Both the position numbers and the translations under genes were made by a program. A stretch of DNA of 16,803 nucleotides from an uncultured Holophagales bacterium (GTDB lineage Bacteria; Acidobacteriota; Thermoanaerobaculia; UBA5066), in the NCBI GenBank assembly GCA_937864895.1, contig CALMDF010000330.1, positions 1 to 16,803 of the forward strand, read 5' to 3'. The notes beneath the pieces were generated by a model. It was given only the letters and a program-made list of their open reading frames with translations. It had not been told where the DNA came from and did no database searches. This document shows, piece after piece, positions 14,484 through 16,803 of this stretch. Within the stretch, counting starts at the first letter, position 1. Each line of letters starts with the position of its first letter.

Positions 14484-15244
14484 ATTTTCTGCGCTTCGAC
14501 GACGGCGGCGTTCCCCGGTACGGCCGGCTCGACGGGGAGATGGTCGCCCCGCTGGAAGCCGCCCCCTGGGAGGGGGGCGAAGAGGCGGGCCGCCCGCTTC
14601 CTTACGCGGGGCTGACGCTCCTCCCTCCTGTCCCGCCCGGCGGGAAGGTCCTCTGCATCGGGAGGAACTACCTGGCCCACGCGAAGGAGCTCGGCAACGA
14701 GGTCCCCGCCGAGCCGCTCGTCTTCCTCAAGCCCTCGACCTCGCTCCTGGCGCACGGCGGGACGGTCGTCCTGCCGCCGGAGTCCGAACGGGTCGACTTC
14801 GAGGGCGAGCTCGCCCTCGTGATCGGGCGGCGGGCCCGCCGGGTGGGGCGCGAGGCGTTTGCCGACGTCGTCTTCGGGATCACGCCGGCCCTCGACATCT
14901 CCGCGAGGGACCTCCAGAAGAAGGACGGCCAGTGGTGGCGGGCCAAGGGGTTCGACACGTTCTGCCCGTGCGGCCCGGTCGTGGCGACGGGAGTCGACGC
15001 CTCCGATCTCGGGCTCCGGACGATCCTCGACGGAGCGGTGAAGCAGGACGGCCGGACGTCGCGGATGATCTTCGACCTTCCGGCGCTCGTGTCGTGGGTC
15101 TCCCAGGCGATGACGCTCGAGCCGGGAGACCTCCTCCTGACGGGGACGCCGGAAGGGGTGGGGCCCCTCGCCCCGGGGCAGATCCTCGAGCTCGAGATCG
15201 AGGGGCTCCCGCGGCTCTCGGTCCGGGTGGAGAAGGAAGTCTAG
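14480..15244 (+). CDS. Fumarylacetoacetate hydrolase (FAH) family protein
   Basis: A 254-residue member of the FAH superfamily, which cleaves or isomerises 2-oxo acids such as acylpyruvates, oxaloacetate and homoprotocatechuate-pathway dienes. The core begins at residue 57 with V-L-C-I-G-R-N-Y-L-A-H-A-K-E. The metal ligands are E108 and E110 (D-F-E-G-E-L) and D139 (P-A-L-D-I-S-A-R-D-L-Q). R-A-K156-G-F-D and G-D-L-L-L-T-G-T-P-E-G-V-G are the other signatures. The exact substrate cannot be read from sequence; acylpyruvase or oxaloacetate tautomerase-like activity is most likely. The start is GTG 14480, overlapping the dapF stop and preceded by AGGAGG. Its TAG stop is interlocked with the convergent mpl stop. 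Confidence 0.93.
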   Translation: MNFLRFDDGGVPRYGRLDGEMVAPLEAAPWEGGEEAGRPLPYAGLTLLPPVPPGGKVLCIGRNYLAHAKELGNEVPAEPLVFLKPSTSLLAHGGTVVLPPESERVDFEGELALVIGRRARRVGREAFADVVFGITPALDISARDLQKKDGQWWRAKGFDTFCPCGPVVATGVDASDLGLRTILDGAVKQDGRTSRMIFDLPALVSWVSQAMTLEPGDLLLTGTPEGVGPLAPGQILELEIEGLPRLSVRVEKEV

Positions 15245-16671
15245 GGCGCCAGGGCCTCGCGGGCGGCGAGGCCCTGGACGAGCCTCCCGCAGAGGTTTCC
15301 GAAGGCCCCGGAGGACATGACGACGACGACGTCGCCCTCCTTCAGGCGCGAGAGGAGCTCCTCGGCGAGGGCCGGCGGGTCCGGCGCCCGGAACGCCTCC
15401 CGCCCCCCGGCGGCGAGGCGGGACACGAGAGCCTCGACGTCGAGGGCCCCGGGGGCCCCGGGCCGCGAGAGGCGCGCCGCGTGGTACGGCTCGGCGACGG
15501 CGACGGCGTCCGCCTCGCCGAGCGCCGCGGCCCAGGGCTCGAGGAAGTCGGCCCGTCCCGCCGTCATGGAACGCGGCTCGAAGACGCCCCAGACGCGGCG
15601 GCCGGCCCAGCGCCGGCGGGCGCCGGCGAGCGTCGTGGCGACGGCGGTGGGGTGGTGGGCGAAGTCGTCGACGACGGTCACGCCGGCGGCCGTCCCCCGG
15701 ACCTCGAGCCGGCGCTTCACGCCGAGGAAGCTCGGGAGGCCGGTGGCGAGCCGCTCGGCGGGGACGCCGAGCCCCTCTCCGGCGGCGAGCGCCGCGAGCG
15801 CGTTCGCGACGTTGTGCCGGCCTGCGAGGGGCGAGAGGACCGGAAAGGGGGAGCGCCCCCTCGGGTGGACGACGAAGCGGGTCCCCTCGGGCCCTTCCTC
15901 GATCCCGTCGGCGGCGAGGTCGAGGTCCCGGGAACGGTCGAGGCCGTAGAGGACGACGCGGGCCCTCGCCGACGAGAGGACGTCCCGGACGTTCGCGTCG
16001 TCGGCGCAGGCGACGACCCTCCCCTCCGGGGGAACGAGGGCGACGCCGGCGCGGAAGGCCGCCTTCACGGCGGCGAGGTCCGCGTAGAGGTCGGCGTGGT
16101 CGAACTCGACCGACGTCAGGACGAACGTGCGGGGGGCGTAGTGGAGGAACTTCGGCCCCTTGTCGGCCCAGGACGTCGAGTACTCGTCCCCCTCCAGGAC
16201 GAAGGCCGTGCCCGACCCGACGGCCGAGGGGGAGGGGAAGTTTCTCGGCTCGCCCCCGACGAGATACCCGGGCGCCTGGCCGGCCGCCGCCAGGAGCCAG
16301 GCCGCCAGGGCGGTCGTGGTCGTCTTGCCGTGCGTTCCCGCGACGACGACCGGGTGCCGGCCCTCGAGGAACTCCGTCCGGAGCGTCTCGGGCATCGAGG
16401 AGACGGGGAGGCCCCTTCCGAGGGCGGCGACGAGCTCCGGGTTGTCCTTCCCCGCGAGGTTGCCGACGACGACCCGGTCGACCCGGGAGGGGAGGTTCCT
16501 GGCGTCGAACCCGGGCAGGACCTCGATTCCGAGAGCCGCGAGGCGGTCGGACATCGGGGGGTAGAGGGGGAGGTCCGATCCGCAGACCCGCTCCCCCTTC
16601 TCGACGAGGAGCGCGGCGAGGGGGGTCATGGCGGTCCCGCCGATGGCGATCAGGTAGAACTGGCGCGGCAT
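15241..16671 (-). CDS. mpl: UDP-N-acetylmuramate:L-alanyl-gamma-D-glutamyl-meso-DAP ligase Mpl
   Basis: Mpl attaches the recycled murein tripeptide to UDP-MurNAc in the cytoplasm, saving peptide from wall turnover. The Mur-ligase ATP loop is G112-T-H-G-K116-T-T-T-T. Mpl rather than MurC is indicated by Y-P-P-M-S-D (38-43), V-L-E-G-D-E-Y164-S-T-S-W-A-D-K and K-F-L-H-Y. F-L-G-V-K-R-R-L-E and D-D-F-A-H-H-P-T-A mark the central and C-terminal domains. The N-terminal glycine loop reads I-G-G-T-A-M, slightly different from the usual C-G-T-x-M-G-G, but intact. Length is 476 residues, normal. The ATG at 16671 has no Shine-Dalgarno; a TTGACG -35 (16704-16709) and a weak CAAACT (16680-16685) eight bases before the ATG may promote it. 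It shares four bases with the convergent FAH gene. Confidence 0.95.
   Translation of the reverse strand: MPRQFYLIAIGGTAMTPLAALLVEKGERVCGSDLPLYPPMSDRLAALGIEVLPGFDARNLPSRVDRVVVGNLAGKDNPELVAALGRGLPVSSMPETLRTEFLEGRHPVVVAGTHGKTTTTALAAWLLAAAGQAPGYLVGGEPRNFPSPSAVGSGTAFVLEGDEYSTSWADKGPKFLHYAPRTFVLTSVEFDHADLYADLAAVKAAFRAGVALVPPEGRVVACADDANVRDVLSSARARVVLYGLDRSRDLDLAADGIEEGPEGTRFVVHPRGRSPFPVLSPLAGRHNVANALAALAAGEGLGVPAERLATGLPSFLGVKRRLEVRGTAAGVTVVDDFAHHPTAVATTLAGARRRWAGRRVWGVFEPRSMTAGRADFLEPWAAALGEADAVAVAEPYHAARLSRPGAPGALDVEALVSRLAAGGREAFRAPDPPALAEELLSRLKEGDVVVVMSSGAFGNLCGRLVQGLAAREALAP
15249..15277 (+). terminator. Perfect 12-bp hairpin after the FAH gene, inside the 3' end of mpl
   Basis: CCAGGGCCTCGC (15249-15260) pairs perfectly with GCGAGGCCCTGG (15266-15277) over a 5-base loop. 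It begins four bases after the FAH stop, where a plus-strand terminator would be expected, yet lies within the last codons of mpl on the other strand. No T-tract follows, so termination strength is uncertain, but the hairpin is the strongest in the window. Confidence 0.6.
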
Positions 16672-16679
16672 GGGCGCGC

Positions 16680-16709
16680 AGTTTGCTTTCCCGGTCTCGG
16701 CAGCGTCAA
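16680..16709 (-). promoter_or_regulatory. Candidate mpl promoter
   Basis: On the minus strand TTGACG (16709 to 16704, five of six -35 bases) is followed after 18 bases by CAAACT (16685 to 16680, only three of six -10 bases). That hexamer lies eight bases before the mpl ATG. The -35 is good and the -10 poor, so this is a weak call. Confidence 0.3.
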
Positions 16710-16739
16710 CCGTGCCGGAATGACCCGGCCTGCGGCAGC

Positions 16740-16745
16740 TATAAT
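16740..16745 (+). promoter_or_regulatory. Perfect -10 hexamer (TATAAT) for the right-edge gene
   Basis: A perfect TATAAT in G+C-rich sequence, 50 bases before ATG 16796. Transcription starting about seven bases later would give a leader of roughly 44 bases. That leader holds a small hairpin, GGCGGC (16759-16764) with GCCGCC (16771-16776), just upstream of AGGAGG. No good -35 is seen. Confidence 0.45.
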
Positions 16746-16781
16746 TCGAGGTTTGGACGGCGGCTCCCGGGCCGCCCCGAC

Positions 16782-16787
16782 AGGAGG
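16782..16787 (+). promoter_or_regulatory. Consensus ribosome binding site of the right-edge gene
   Basis: AGGAGG, eight bases before ATG 16796. It is the clearest Shine-Dalgarno in the window and identifies the start of the gene cut by the right edge, in contrast to the Shine-Dalgarno-less starts of trmFO and hslV. Confidence 0.7.
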
Positions 16788-16795
16788 ACCCTTCG

Positions 16796-16803
16796 ATGAC
16801 TTC
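16796..16803 (+). CDS. Start of an unidentified gene, cut by the right edge
   Basis: Only the first codons (M-T and part of a third) are present. The call rests on the ATG following a consensus AGGAGG at ideal spacing and on an upstream TATAAT. It is divergent from mpl. Nothing can be said about function. Confidence 0.55.

Overview
The window is gene-dense, very G+C-rich bacterial chromosome (about 70% by eye, codon third positions almost all G or C). Genes overlap by ATGA/GTGA junctions or lie a few bases apart. A meso-diaminopimelate wall is implied by DapF and Mpl, and lipoprotein and Sec-exported genes are plentiful, so the host is probably a diderm (Gram-negative) bacterium. The mix of a peptidase-MA-like exported protease, TPR and Fn3 lipoproteins and TrmFO suggests Acidobacteriota, with Myxococcota or related lineages as alternatives. 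This placement is inference. I saw no phage, transposon, CRISPR array, rRNA or tRNA.

Layout. (1) 1-1682, minus strand: an operon of three exported proteins, namely a TPR lipoprotein, an unrecognised secreted protein and a zinc-protease-like protein cut by the left edge. (2) 1719-5496, plus: dprA and topA, sharing a symmetric bidirectional promoter region with operon 1. (3) 5529-6978, minus: two tandem, clearly paralogous SAM methyltransferases. (4) 7069-9670, plus: trmFO, an unrecognised soluble protein with an HExxH motif, and a small cytochrome c. (5) 9687-15244, plus: xerC, hslV, hslU, an Fn3 lipoprotein, dapF and an FAH-family hydrolase. (6) 15241-16671, minus: mpl, whose stop codon interlocks with that of the FAH gene in a CTAG. 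(7) From 16796, plus: the first codons of another gene with a strong Shine-Dalgarno.

The backbone dprA-topA-trmFO-xerC-hslV-hslU is the order known from Bacillus subtilis (smf-topA-trmFO-codV-clpQ-clpY). Here it is interrupted by the inverted methyltransferase pair and by the HExxH/cytochrome c pair. The backbone covers DNA uptake and processing, supercoiling, tRNA m5U54 formation, chromosome dimer resolution and the HslUV protease. The right part covers lysine/DAP synthesis and peptidoglycan recycling.

The most interesting observations are non-coding. Several genes that head transcription units have a TANNNT -10-like hexamer only 6-10 bases before the start codon and no usable Shine-Dalgarno, which suggests leaderless mRNAs. 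Three strong perfect GC hairpins sit at gene ends (end of dprA, after topA, after the FAH gene). Among proteins, the HExxH protein and the paralogous methyltransferase pair are the best candidates for undescribed function. The Fn3 lipoprotein directly upstream of dapF carries an LptM-like mature N-terminus in the LptM-dapF position. I found no clear multi-gene novel system.
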